A stretch of DNA of 64,000 nt from Aeromonas finlandensis (GTDB lineage: Bacteria; Pseudomonadota; Gammaproteobacteria; Enterobacterales; Aeromonadaceae). The stretch lies in the NCBI RefSeq assembly GCF_000764645.1, contig NZ_JRGK01000031.1, forward strand, positions 1-64,000, read 5' to 3'. The notes below the pieces were generated by a model. It searched no databases. It worked only from the letters and a program-made list of their open reading frames with translations, and was not told the origin of the DNA. The position numbers and the translations under genes are program-made. Positions 9,415 to 17,484 of the stretch are shown one piece after another (positions within the stretch are counted from its first letter, which is position 1; each line of letters begins with the position of its first letter).

Positions 9415-9428
9415 TTGATTTAAATCAA
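9415..9428. promoter_or_regulatory. Second FNR-type site upstream of cydA
   Basis: TTGATTTAAATCAA is again a perfect TTGAT-N4-ATCAA palindrome, 114 bp upstream of the first. It could serve cydA or the plus-strand small transcript that begins about 230 bp away. The rest of 9065-9620 is AT-rich non-coding sequence without other clear features. Confidence 0.65.
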
Positions 9429-9621
9429 TTTAACAATTTAACATCCCGCCACCCTGTTTAATTTGAAAAGCGTGGATGAGGCTCCTTTTTCCATGTTATC
9501 CGGGTCAGGCAATCTGATTCGAAAACTCAATTTAAAACTGCAAAGAATGCATACTCATGCGAACCAATTTCATCAATCAAGACATTAGATAAACTAATTT
9601 GAAAAGTGCAATTTTTCTTGT

Positions 9622-9650
9622 TTGCCCGGGTCGATTCGAACTCCTACAAT
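9622..9650 (+). promoter_or_regulatory. Sigma-70-type promoter of a small transcript
   Basis: TTGCCC (9622-9627) and TACAAT (9645-9650) are separated by exactly 17 bases, so transcription should start near 9657. No other gene lies downstream on the plus strand before the terminator at 9914-9943, so it would drive a ~285-nt RNA. Confidence 0.6.
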
Positions 9651-9750
9651 GCGCCTCGCAGTGAGGGCATACCCTTGGATACAGGCCGGTTAATCTGGGT
9701 TCACGGTACGTATTCGACGATCAATTTGAACCTGTCTATTGGAATCGAAG

Positions 9751-9828
9751 ATGAAAAAGTTTGTTGCTAAAACCATCCGTTACTACAAGCTTTCCTTTGT
9801 TCAGCTCTATCAACTGAATCGACTCTGA
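9751..9828 (+). CDS. Putative 25-residue small protein in a stand-alone transcript
   Basis: An ATG-to-TGA ORF encodes MKKFVAKTIRYYKLSFVQ followed by LYQLNRL. It is strongly basic and aromatic (six Lys/Arg, three Tyr, two Phe), resembling an amphipathic membrane-surface peptide. GGAATCGAAG precedes the start as a modest ribosome site. It sits inside a unit with its own promoter (9622-9650) and rho-independent terminator (9914-9943), leaving ~95 nt of 5' leader and ~85 nt of 3' RNA. I do not recognise the family. The RNA could instead be a regulatory sRNA, or act as both. Confidence 0.5.
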   Translation: MKKFVAKTIRYYKLSFVQLYQLNRL

Positions 9829-9913
9829 GAGCTCGCGACGGCTCACCTGTTTATTTTCCGGTCTGTGTCCAGACGCACTCACTGTCTGTGAACATCCATC
9901 CTGAATTGTCTTT

Positions 9914-9943
9914 GCCCACCGCATCCGCCGTGGGCTTTTTTTT
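9914..9943 (+). terminator. Rho-independent terminator of the small transcript
   Basis: GCCCAC (9914-9919) pairs with GTGGGC (9930-9935), with extra pairing inside the loop, followed by eight T residues. The T-run lies on the plus strand, so it ends the transcript that starts near 9657. Confidence 0.8.
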
Positions 9944-9954
9944 GCCCGGATAAT

Positions 9955-9980
9955 AAAAAACCGCCTTTGACGGCGGTTTC
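9955..9980 (-). terminator. Rho-independent terminator of ruvAB
   Basis: AACCGCC and GGCGGTT form a stem around TTTGA. On the minus strand the hairpin is followed by a run of T, about 20 bases after the ruvB stop. Confidence 0.8.
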
Positions 9981-9998
9981 ATATTCAAACGACTGTTT

Positions 9999-11012
9999 TT
10001 ACTTCTCATCTGGTCGCTGAAGACCGAAATGAGCATAGGCTCGTGTGGTCGCAATCCGTCCTCTGGGTGTACGTTGCAGATACCCTTGCTGGATCAGATA
10101 AGGCTCCAGCACATCTTCGATAGTATCTTTCTCTTCCCCGATCGCGGCGGCCAGATTATCGAGACCCACCGGGCCCCCCATAAACTTGTCTATCACAGCC
10201 AACAATAACTTGCGGTCCATGAAGTCAAAACCTTCGTTATCGACATCCAGCATATCCATGGCGCGGGCCGCAATGGGGCCGTCGATCCGGCCATCGGATT
10301 TCACCTGGGCAAAGTCGCGCACCCGCCTTAACAAACGGTTAGCAATCCGTGGCGTACCGCGGGAGCGACGCGCGACCTCAATGGCTCCATCCTCCGTCAT
10401 CTCGAGCCCCAGACAACGGGCGCTACGGGAGACGATATCGGTCAGATCCTTGACGTTATAGAACTCAAGCCGCTGGACGATGCCGAAACGATCTCGCAGC
10501 GGACTGGTGAGTGAACCGGCCCGGGTGGTAGCTCCGATCAGGGTGAAGGGAGGCAGATCCAGCTTGATGGAGCGGGCCGCAGGCCCCTCCCCGATCATGA
10601 TGTCGAGCTGGTAATCCTCCATCGCCGGATAGAGCACCTCCTCCACCACCGGGCTGAGGCGGTGGATCTCGTCAATGAACAGCACATCGTTCGGTTCGAG
10701 GTTGGTGAGCAGCGCGGCGAGATCCCCTGCCTTCTCCAGCACCGGGCCGGAGGTGGTCTTGATATTGACCCCCATCTCGTTGGCGACGATGTTGGCGAGG
10801 GTGGTCTTGCCCAAGCCCGGCGGGCCGAAGATCAACAGGTGATCGAGCGCTTCGCCCCGCTGGCGCGCCGCTTCGATAAAGATCTCCATCTGTTCGCAGA
10901 CGGTATCCTGACCGGTGTAGTCAGCCAGCTTCTTGGGGCGGATCGCCCGGTCGATAATGTCATCCTCACGAGCGGCGCTGGCCGAAATGAGGCGGTCTGC
11001 TTCAATCATCAA
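9999..11012 (-). CDS. ruvB: RuvB, Holliday-junction branch-migration ATPase
   Basis: Hexameric AAA+ motor that drives branch migration with RuvA. 337 residues. Walker A is GPPGLGKTT, Walker B is LFIDEIHRL and the sensor is GATTRAG; the C-terminal winged helix ends near QRTPRGR. It follows ruvA by five bases. ruvC, often nearby, is not in this window. Confidence 0.97.
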   Translation of the reverse strand: MMIEADRLISASAAREDDIIDRAIRPKKLADYTGQDTVCEQMEIFIEAARQRGEALDHLLIFGPPGLGKTTLANIVANEMGVNIKTTSGPVLEKAGDLAALLTNLEPNDVLFIDEIHRLSPVVEEVLYPAMEDYQLDIMIGEGPAARSIKLDLPPFTLIGATTRAGSLTSPLRDRFGIVQRLEFYNVKDLTDIVSRSARCLGLEMTEDGAIEVARRSRGTPRIANRLLRRVRDFAQVKSDGRIDGPIAARAMDMLDVDNEGFDFMDRKLLLAVIDKFMGGPVGLDNLAAAIGEEKDTIEDVLEPYLIQQGYLQRTPRGRIATTRAYAHFGLQRPDEK

Positions 11013-11017
11013 CTACC

Positions 11018-11632
11018 TCACACCAGGCTACGCAGGGATTCACGGATGATATCTTCCACCGACATCCCATCGACGGCGATCTTGCTGACAATCTGGCTTG
11101 CCTGCTGCGGCTTGTAACCAAGGGCCACCAGCGCGCTGGCCGCCTCTTCGGTCACATCCGGGGCCCGCAATTCGGGCCCATTGGCTGGCAGGGTGACCAT
11201 GGCCGGCGAGAAGAGGTCGTGACTGACCCAGCCCTTGAGGCGATCCTTCATCTCCACCACCAGCCGCTCGGCGGTCTTCTTACCGACACCCGGCAGTTTG
11301 ACCAGGGAGCTTATCTCTTCACGCTCGACGCAGATGACAAACTGGCTGGCAGTCATGCCGGAAAGAATGGCCAGCGCCAGCTTGGGGCCAACCCCGTTGG
11401 TCTTGATCAGCTCGCGAAACAGCGCCCGCTCCTGCTTGTGGGTGAAACCATAGAGCAGTTGGGCGTCTTCCCGCACCACGAAGTGAATATGGATGGTCGC
11501 CTCCTTGCCGATCTCCGGCAGATCATAGAAGCAGCTCATCGGCATCTGCACCTCGTAGCCAACCCCGCCCACTTCCAGCAAGACCTCAGGGGGCTGCTTT
11601 TCAATGACAATGCCTCTCAAGCGACCGATCAC
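11018..11632 (-). CDS. ruvA: RuvA, Holliday-junction recognition protein
   Basis: Tetrameric protein that binds four-way junctions and loads RuvB. 204 residues from a GTG at 11632 ([10 protein letters not shown]), matching the family start MIGRLRG and preceded by GAGGAGA. A longer in-frame reading back to 11707 would run through the LexA box and was rejected. Two helix-hairpin-helix motifs are visible ([14 protein letters not shown] and [15 protein letters not shown]), and the C-terminal domain III binds RuvB. Confidence 0.96.
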   Translation of the reverse strand: MIGRLRGIVIEKQPPEVLLEVGGVGYEVQMPMSCFYDLPEIGKEATIHIHFVVREDAQLLYGFTHKQERALFRELIKTNGVGPKLALAILSGMTASQFVICVEREEISSLVKLPGVGKKTAERLVVEMKDRLKGWVSHDLFSPAMVTLPANGPELRAPDVTEEAASALVALGYKPQQASQIVSKIAVDGMSVEDIIRESLRSLV

Positions 11633-11688
11633 GGCTCTCTCCTCACCAATACAGCTATTCGTAAATTGGCTCATAGCATAAAGAATAA

Positions 11689-11704
11689 CTGGATAAGTAT
11701 CCAG
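11689..11704. promoter_or_regulatory. LexA (SOS) box of ruvAB
   Basis: CTGGATAAGTATCCAG is a perfect 16-bp palindrome of the form CTG-N10-CAG, the gammaproteobacterial LexA operator. It lies 57 bp upstream of the ruvA start, consistent with SOS induction of ruvAB as in E. coli. Confidence 0.85.
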
Positions 11705-11892
11705 CATAGGGCCTGAAGCAAAGAGTGGTCAGAGCGGCTTTTTATGCAATTAGCCACCATGCTTGATCCCGTGCTACCAGTGCACGGGATATTCCGGCAC
11801 CAAACAAAACTCTGAGCGGAGCATAAGCCACTAAACTAAATCCGTTCGGAACCAAAATTTGTGCCACTGTCGATACCAAGGAAGGCCATCAC

Positions 11893-13902
11893 ATGAAAAT
11901 TGTTACCACCTCCAATCTGGGGCTTGCCATCTTGCTCGGCTGCACACTGGGCATGGGGGTCGTGGGCTGGTATGGCAGCCAGCGACTGGCTGATCTGCTC
12001 TCCTACGTACTGGGGGCCGCCTGGCAGACCGCCGACGGCGCCATGGAAGGCTCCATCGAGCTGGGCCATCAACAGCTTCATATTCAAAAGATGCTCAACG
12101 GGACCCCGCTCGACAGCGGCAAACTGAATGAAGCAAAAACAGCAACCGCTGATGCACTGCAGCGGGTCGCTCAGGGAAACCTGATCAATCCGCCAGCCAT
12201 CACCGCCATGAACCAGCAACAACAGGACTATCAACAGCAGCAAGATGCCTTGCTGACGCTCTATCGCAGCTATACCGATGTGGATCAATCCTTGCGGGAC
12301 AATGCCGATCGCCTGGCACGCCTGTCGGCCCAGCTGGAGGTGATCGGGGATGGAGCCGTCGAAACGCTGACCCAGTCTCCAGATCAGCCCATCAGCTGGA
12401 ACGGCGGGCTGGCAACCCGCTGGGAAGCGGCCGACGGCGGCATGGAGGCCAATATCGGCTTTTTACGGCAACTCTATGCGCTGGAGAAGATGCGCAGACT
12501 CGGCATTTCAGATGCCATCAATAGCGAGTTGCAAGAAGCCAGCGACTTCTATGAAAGTGCCGTGAGCCGGATGCTGGCCACCGGCCTGTTCGATGTGGAT
12601 GGCAGCGGCGAATTCAGCGGCCATACCTTGGCAAGCCAATACCGTGAACTGCTGGCGCGCCACAAGCAATTGCTGGGCAACTGGCTGACTGCCCTCGCCA
12701 ACTACCAGACCCAGCAAGCGATCTATGAAAAGAGCGCAGATCAACTGCAACAACAGCTGATCGATGTCGAAGCCAAGGGCGACGCCACCGTGGAAGATCA
12801 GGTGGCACAGCTCAATGAGATCATCAGCCACACCAACACCCAACTTTTCAGCGGCCTGCTCATGAGCCTGCTGATCGTCACCCTCTGCGGCCTCTGGCTG
12901 ACCCGCAAGCTGGTGACCCCGCTACTGCAGGTGGACAAACGGATGCAGGACATTGCCGCTGGCGAGGGGGATCTCAACGCCCGCATCAACCTGCGGCGGG
13001 ATGATGAGATAGGTTCGCTGGCCAACAGCGTGGATCGCTTCATCGAGAAATTGCAGAAGATGATCAGCTCCACCATGGACAACAACCAGCACATCAGTGA
13101 ACACGTTCACACCTCGGTCAACCGGGTCGAAGCGATCAGCCAGAGCAGCCGCCAGACAGCCGAACACGCACTGGCCCTGCACCACGACAGTGAACAGATG
13201 GTGCAGGTCGCCACCGGTATCTCGGACAACTGCAGCATGGCGGCCCACAATGCCAACGAGGTGCGCCAGCTGACCACCGAAAGCAGTCAATACGTCGCCT
13301 CTGCCAGCGCGGGCATGCAGCGGGTGGTGCAGGAGGTGAGCGAGTGCGCCATCGCCATCAACTCCCTCAAGGAGCAGGCGGGTCAGATTGGCCAGATCAT
13401 CTCCACCATCAGCAGTATCTCGGAGCAGACCAACCTGCTGGCCCTCAATGCGGCCATCGAAGCTGCCCGCGCAGGCGAGATGGGGCGCGGCTTTGCCGTC
13501 GTGGCTGACGAGGTGCGTACCCTGGCCAACCGCACCGCCACCTCCAGCGCCGAGATCAGCCAGGTGATCAGCAGCATCCAGCAGCAGACCGAGACCGCCT
13601 ACCTGATGATGCAGCGCAACCTCAAGACGGTGGAGTCCGGCATGCAGGACTCCGAGAACACCAAGCAGATCCTGTTCAAGGTGGAAGGCGCCATCGACCA
13701 GCTGGCCGACATGGTGCAACAGGTGGCCGTGGCTACCGGTCAGCTGTCACACACCCTGAGCCACTCCTCTGACAAGGTCTCCGGTATCAGCCTGCAAGCC
13801 AGAACCGGCGAACAGGAGGCGCAGGAGTGCCTGCAGCTCGCCTCCTCGCTCCATCAGGCCAGCCTGCTGCAACAGCGCCTGCTCTCCCAGTTCCGGGTCT
13901 GA
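11893..13902 (+). CDS. Methyl-accepting chemotaxis protein
   Basis: Transmembrane chemoreceptor that would signal through CheW/CheA. 669 residues: TM1 at about 8-28, a long mostly helical periplasmic sensor of ~290 residues, TM2 at about 318-337, and HAMP at 338-392 (ending [12 protein letters not shown]). The cytoplasmic coiled coil carries the conserved tip [19 protein letters not shown] near residue 510. The sensor contains two similar segments ([15 protein letters not shown] and [15 protein letters not shown]), suggesting internal duplication of a helical-bundle ligand domain. The ligand is unknown. It is monocistronic, with its own terminator. Confidence 0.93.
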   Translation: MKIVTTSNLGLAILLGCTLGMGVVGWYGSQRLADLLSYVLGAAWQTADGAMEGSIELGHQQLHIQKMLNGTPLDSGKLNEAKTATADALQRVAQGNLINPPAITAMNQQQQDYQQQQDALLTLYRSYTDVDQSLRDNADRLARLSAQLEVIGDGAVETLTQSPDQPISWNGGLATRWEAADGGMEANIGFLRQLYALEKMRRLGISDAINSELQEASDFYESAVSRMLATGLFDVDGSGEFSGHTLASQYRELLARHKQLLGNWLTALANYQTQQAIYEKSADQLQQQLIDVEAKGDATVEDQVAQLNEIISHTNTQLFSGLLMSLLIVTLCGLWLTRKLVTPLLQVDKRMQDIAAGEGDLNARINLRRDDEIGSLANSVDRFIEKLQKMISSTMDNNQHISEHVHTSVNRVEAISQSSRQTAEHALALHHDSEQMVQVATGISDNCSMAAHNANEVRQLTTESSQYVASASAGMQRVVQEVSECAIAINSLKEQAGQIGQIISTISSISEQTNLLALNAAIEAARAGEMGRGFAVVADEVRTLANRTATSSAEISQVISSIQQQTETAYLMMQRNLKTVESGMQDSENTKQILFKVEGAIDQLADMVQQVAVATGQLSHTLSHSSDKVSGISLQARTGEQEAQECLQLASSLHQASLLQQRLLSQFRV

Positions 13903-13916
13903 CCCCCTTCAATAGC

Positions 13917-13948
13917 AAAGATGCCACTCATGTGAGTGGCATCTTTTT
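13917..13948. terminator. Bidirectional terminator between MCP gene and argO
   Basis: AAAGATGCCACTCA pairs with TGAGTGGCATCTTT and is flanked by A- and T-rich ends. It separates two convergent genes. Confidence 0.85.
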
Positions 13949-13974
13949 GTTACCGGGCGCTCAACCCGGCAGCC

Positions 13975-14583
13975 TTAACTTCCTCTGGCCAGCTGAACAG
14001 CCAGGCTCAGCATGATGATACCGACCAGCAGATCGATTCCCCGCTGTACCCGTCCACGAGCCAACCAGGGCGCCAGCGCCGCCGCCCCCAACGCCAGCGA
14101 GTAGAACCACACCAGCGAGGCAAGCATGGCCCCCGCCGCAAAGGCCGGGCGCAGGGACTCGCTCACCTGACTGCCAAGGGAGCCGAGCAGCATCAAGGTA
14201 TCGAGATAGACGTGGGGATTGAGCAGCGTAACCCCCAGCGTCATCGCCAGCACGCTTTTGGCCCCCATCAGCCGGGGAGAGTCGGCAAGCCCCTCCCCCT
14301 GCCCGTGCCAGGCACTGCGCAGGGAGCGAACCCCGAACCAGCCGAGGAATAGCACGCCACCCCAGGTGAGCAGTGCCATACCAATGGGGTTGGCAGCCAG
14401 CAGGTTGGCCCCGCCAAATACCCCGATCCCGATCAGCACCAGGTCACAGAGACTGCAAAGCGTGGCGGTCAGAAGATGGTGATTACGATGAATGCCCCGG
14501 CTCAGCACAAAGGCATTCTGGGCGCCGATGGGAATAATCATGGCCAGACCGAGGGTAAAGCCTTGCAGGGTAGTGGCGAGCAT
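13975..14583 (-). CDS. argO: ArgO-type L-arginine exporter (LysE family)
   Basis: Inner-membrane exporter of basic amino acids. 202 residues from the ATG at 14583 (MLATTLQGFTLGLAM), which aligns with the E. coli ArgO start; a TTG five codons upstream is an alternative. Five or six hydrophobic segments are present. LysE-family motifs are IPIGAQNAFVLSRGI near the N-terminus and LNPHVYLDT near the middle. argP, the usual activator of argO, lies 2 kb away (16485), on the far side of the quorum-sensing pair. Confidence 0.88.
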   Translation of the reverse strand: MLATTLQGFTLGLAMIIPIGAQNAFVLSRGIHRNHHLLTATLCSLCDLVLIGIGVFGGANLLAANPIGMALLTWGGVLFLGWFGVRSLRSAWHGQGEGLADSPRLMGAKSVLAMTLGVTLLNPHVYLDTLMLLGSLGSQVSESLRPAFAAGAMLASLVWFYSLALGAAALAPWLARGRVQRGIDLLVGIIMLSLAVQLARGS

Positions 14584-14784
14584 AAGAGTACCGTTCAACG
14601 TGATGAATGGACGGCACTATAGCGAGGGCTGACGATCCAGAGAAATTCATTGATTTACTAATTGATTCATTTTGCTAATAAGCCGGACTCGCCCCTGCAG
14701 GGCTAAGCCCCATCCGAAACCAATAGTCAATAGCAGGATCTGACAATTGAGAGTCCGCCGCTCAGCCCCGAAAATCAGCAGGTT

Positions 14785-15561
14785 CTATTGCATCAGCTTG
14801 GGGAAGTTGGTGACAACCACCTGTTCAAGATTCGGCATCAAGATGCCACTGCTAACCCCCTTGGCAATGGCCTGATAACGATTCATTGAGCCGGTTTTGC
14901 GAGTGACCTGATTGAGGTGGTAATTCACCGTACGCTCGGTGATCCCCAAAATGCAGGCGATCTCTCCCGACGTTTTCCCCTCACTGGCCCAGAACAGGCA
15001 TTCGGTCTCACGATCCGTCAACGCGGCTTGTTGATCCGAATCCCTCAGGCGCACAACCCGAATAGCCGCCTCGAAGATGTAATTAGACATCCAGGAGAGG
15101 ATGGGCGAGGACTCCAGCAGCAGATCGCTCGAAGCCCGCTCGGACGTGATGAAGGAGAGGATACCGGTCTCCCCGGCGGCACCGTGCAGGGGGAAGGAGA
15201 TGCCATTGCGCAGCCCGAACTCGGCGGCCAGTCCCATCACATCCATGCTTCCCTCTTGCAGAAAGCGGGCTCTCTCATCGAGGCGGTTCCAGTAGATGGG
15301 CAGCGTCTGCTTGCGGGCCAGCTGAATCACAGGATCGCACGCCAGCATGTTGTTATCGGTATAGGTCTGTACCCAAGAGATAGGGCACTGATTAAACAGC
15401 ACCACTTTGGGTCTTTGCATAGACATCGGAAGGATCAGGGTAAAGCCGTAATAGTCATAACCCATATCGACCGTGAAGCGACCAATCAATCCGGCAAGAC
15501 GGTCACCATCCGTCACCGAAGTGAAATGTTCCAGATACTCAAACAGTTGCTCTTGTTTCAT
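14785..15561 (-). CDS. ahyR: AhyR, LuxR-family quorum-sensing regulator
   Basis: Acyl-homoserine-lactone-responsive transcription factor. 258 residues: an autoinducer-binding domain at about 15-165 (MGYDYYGF, WVQTYTDNNMLACDPVI, GISFPLHGAAGETGIL) and a LuxR-type HTH at about 183-245 (LTDRETECLFWASEGKTS, then GITERTVNYHLNQV). The sequence closely matches my memory of Aeromonas AhyR/AsaR. It diverges from ahyI with only 62 bp between the starts. In A. hydrophila the ligand is C4-HSL, and AhyR controls ahyI, biofilm and exoproteases; transfer to this strain is inferred. Confidence 0.95.
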   Translation of the reverse strand: MKQEQLFEYLEHFTSVTDGDRLAGLIGRFTVDMGYDYYGFTLILPMSMQRPKVVLFNQCPISWVQTYTDNNMLACDPVIQLARKQTLPIYWNRLDERARFLQEGSMDVMGLAAEFGLRNGISFPLHGAAGETGILSFITSERASSDLLLESSPILSWMSNYIFEAAIRVVRLRDSDQQAALTDRETECLFWASEGKTSGEIACILGITERTVNYHLNQVTRKTGSMNRYQAIAKGVSSGILMPNLEQVVVTNFPKLMQ

Positions 15562-15623
15562 ATGCTAGCCCCCCTGGCCAAGCTTCTGATTATAACGGCG
15601 AACAGGCAGAGAGAGAGTTCATA

Positions 15624-16262
15624 ATGTTGGTTTTCAAAGGAAAATTGAGAGATCACCCACGAAACGCCGTAGAGAACGAACTCTATCAATTTCGAAATCG
15701 CGTCTTTTCCGACCGGCTAGGCTGGGACGTCGAGTCTTACCACGGTTTGGAACGCGACAGCTTTGACACGCCGGACACTCATTGGGTGCTGATCGAGGAT
15801 GAACAAGGGGTCTGCGCCTGCATCCGTCTGCTCAGCTGTGCCAACGCCTATATGTTGCCCACCATTTTTCCCACCGCCCTTGCCGGTGAAAGCGCGCCAC
15901 GCACTCCCTATATCTGGGAACTCACCCGTCTGGCTATCGATGCGACCCGCGCTCCGTGCATGACCAATGGTGTCAGCGAGCTGACCTGCGTACTCCTTCG
16001 CGAAGCCTATGCGTTTGCGACAGCCAACGGCATCAAAGAGTTTGTTGGTGTAGCCAGCCTGCCCGCAGAACGCATTTTCCGCCGTCTCGGAATACCAATG
16101 GCTCGTCTGGGCCACCGCCAAGCGGTAGATCTCGGTGCGGTGAAGGGTGTCGGCCTGCGCTTCCATCTGGATGAGCGATTTGCTCGCGCGGTCTCGCAAC
16201 CGCTCATCGGTCACTATCAAACGGATACTCCTCGCTCGCGCGAACTGGCCGCCCAGATATAA
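15624..16262 (+). CDS. ahyI: AhyI, N-acyl-homoserine lactone synthase
   Basis: LuxI-family synthase making AHL (mainly C4-HSL in A. hydrophila) from SAM and acyl-ACP. 212 residues, slightly longer than the ~207 I recall for A. hydrophila AhyI. The invariant residues sit in register: Arg24, Phe28, Trp34, Asp45, Asp48, Arg68, Glu99 and Arg102 (ELTR). It has an ATG start and is divergent from ahyR. I could not find a convincing 20-bp lux box in the 62-bp gap; an AT-rich GATTATAAC may be the -10 region. Confidence 0.95.
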   Translation: MLVFKGKLRDHPRNAVENELYQFRNRVFSDRLGWDVESYHGLERDSFDTPDTHWVLIEDEQGVCACIRLLSCANAYMLPTIFPTALAGESAPRTPYIWELTRLAIDATRAPCMTNGVSELTCVLLREAYAFATANGIKEFVGVASLPAERIFRRLGIPMARLGHRQAVDLGAVKGVGLRFHLDERFARAVSQPLIGHYQTDTPRSRELAAQI

Positions 16263-16265
16263 AAA

Positions 16266-16289
16266 ATCCCGGGACAACAGACCCGGGAT
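16266..16289. terminator. Hairpin immediately after ahyI
   Basis: ATCCCGGG (16266-16273) pairs with CCCGGGAT (16282-16289), three bases after the ahyI stop. The T-run is on the minus strand (A-run 16261-16266), so as an intrinsic terminator it would stop antisense transcription entering ahyI. For ahyI itself it may act only as a stabilising 3' hairpin. Confidence 0.55.
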
Positions 16290-16484
16290 AAAGATGTCGC
16301 TACGATCTGCGCAGGGCTGCCCCATGCGGCACCAGAGAGTATCCTCCCTCAATGGCCTGACCACTACTGTCAAAAATCACAGCCGGGGAGATATCGGGTA
16401 TCCCTTGACCATGAGCCTCCGACCATTGTTGTCCCCACCCGACTGACGTAGAGTCAGCCCTGATGCACCGGGAGGGGAAAGAGG

Positions 16485-17384
16485 ATGAAAGAGCTGGACT
16501 ACAAACTGCTGCGAGCGCTGGATGCGGTACTGCAGGAGCAGAACTTCGATCGGGCAGCCAAATCGCTGCACCTCACCCAATCGGCCATCTCCCAGCGGAT
16601 CAAGCAGCTGGAGCAGCAATTTGCCGAGCCGCTGCTCATTCGCAGCCAGCCGTTGCAGGCCACCCCGCTGGGAGAGAAACTGCTGGCCCACTACCGTCAG
16701 GTGCAGCAGCTCGAGATCGAACTGGCGGGCGAGCTGGCCCCCGACGAGCCACAAGGGCCGATCCGGATCAGCATCGCCGTCAACGCCGACAGCCTGGCCA
16801 CCTGGTTTCTGCCCGCCATCGCCCCCTTGTTGCAGCAGCACCCCATCGAGCTCAACCTGCTGGTGGATGACGAGAGCCGCACCCTCGACAAGGTGCGCGA
16901 GGGTCAAGCCTTCGGCGCGGTCAGCCTGCACCCCCAGCCGCTGGCAGGTTGCTGCGTCGACGAGCTTGGGGAGATGAACTATCTGCTCACCGCCAGCCCC
17001 GCGTTTGTAGCGCGCCACTTCCCCCACGGCCTGACCCGGGAGGCGCTGGCCAAAGCACCGGCGGTGGCGTTCGATCAACGCGATGACATGCATGTGAGCT
17101 TTATGAGCCGCCACTTTGGGCTGGAACCCGGTGGCTACCCCTGCCATACCGTCCACTCATCGGAAGCCTTCGTCGCCATGGCCGAACAGGGACTGGCCAA
17201 TTGTCTCATCCCCGAATTACAGATCAGAGACCAGCTGGAAGCCGGGTCACTGGTCAATCTCAGCCCCGAACACACCTTGATGGAACGACTCTACTGGCAC
17301 CGCTGGGTACTGGAGAAAGGGGTGCACAAACAACTCTCCTTACGGCTCATCGACCATGCACACAGGTGGCTGAAACCACGCTGA
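16485..17384 (+). CDS. argP: ArgP (IciA), LysR-type regulator of arginine/lysine genes
   Basis: LysR-family regulator that senses arginine and lysine and activates argO in E. coli. 299 residues: an N-terminal winged HTH (LHLTQSAISQRIKQLEQQF) and a substrate-binding-like effector domain with ArgP-specific segments AVNADSLATWFLP, AFDQRDDMH and HSSEAFVAMAEQG. The start has a GGAGGGG ribosome site. The spread arrangement argO - ahyRI - argP suggests the quorum-sensing pair sits inside an older argO/argP neighbourhood. Confidence 0.9.
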   Translation: MKELDYKLLRALDAVLQEQNFDRAAKSLHLTQSAISQRIKQLEQQFAEPLLIRSQPLQATPLGEKLLAHYRQVQQLEIELAGELAPDEPQGPIRISIAVNADSLATWFLPAIAPLLQQHPIELNLLVDDESRTLDKVREGQAFGAVSLHPQPLAGCCVDELGEMNYLLTASPAFVARHFPHGLTREALAKAPAVAFDQRDDMHVSFMSRHFGLEPGGYPCHTVHSSEAFVAMAEQGLANCLIPELQIRDQLEAGSLVNLSPEHTLMERLYWHRWVLEKGVHKQLSLRLIDHAHRWLKPR

Positions 17385-17484
17385 GCAGGCCATTCACCTT
17401 GGCTTTGGAGGGGTAAAAACGTATAGTGCTGGGCGATCCTTCATCAGGTCTCCACCCAGGTTTTTCACTTCAGGTTCCTCACTT

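Noticed and set aside
9621-9650. tRNA-like TpsiC arm (minus strand GAGTTCGAATCGACC)
   Set aside because: The flanking bases do not form a five-pair stem or an acceptor stem, and the stretch fits a promoter spacer on the plus strand.
15562-15623. A lux box between ahyR and ahyI
   Set aside because: No 20-bp palindrome close to the lux-box consensus could be found by eye; only weak half-site-like CTG/CAG spacing.
15717-16373. 218-codon frame antisense to ahyI
   Set aside because: Fully covered by the well-supported ahyI gene and lacking recognisable motifs.
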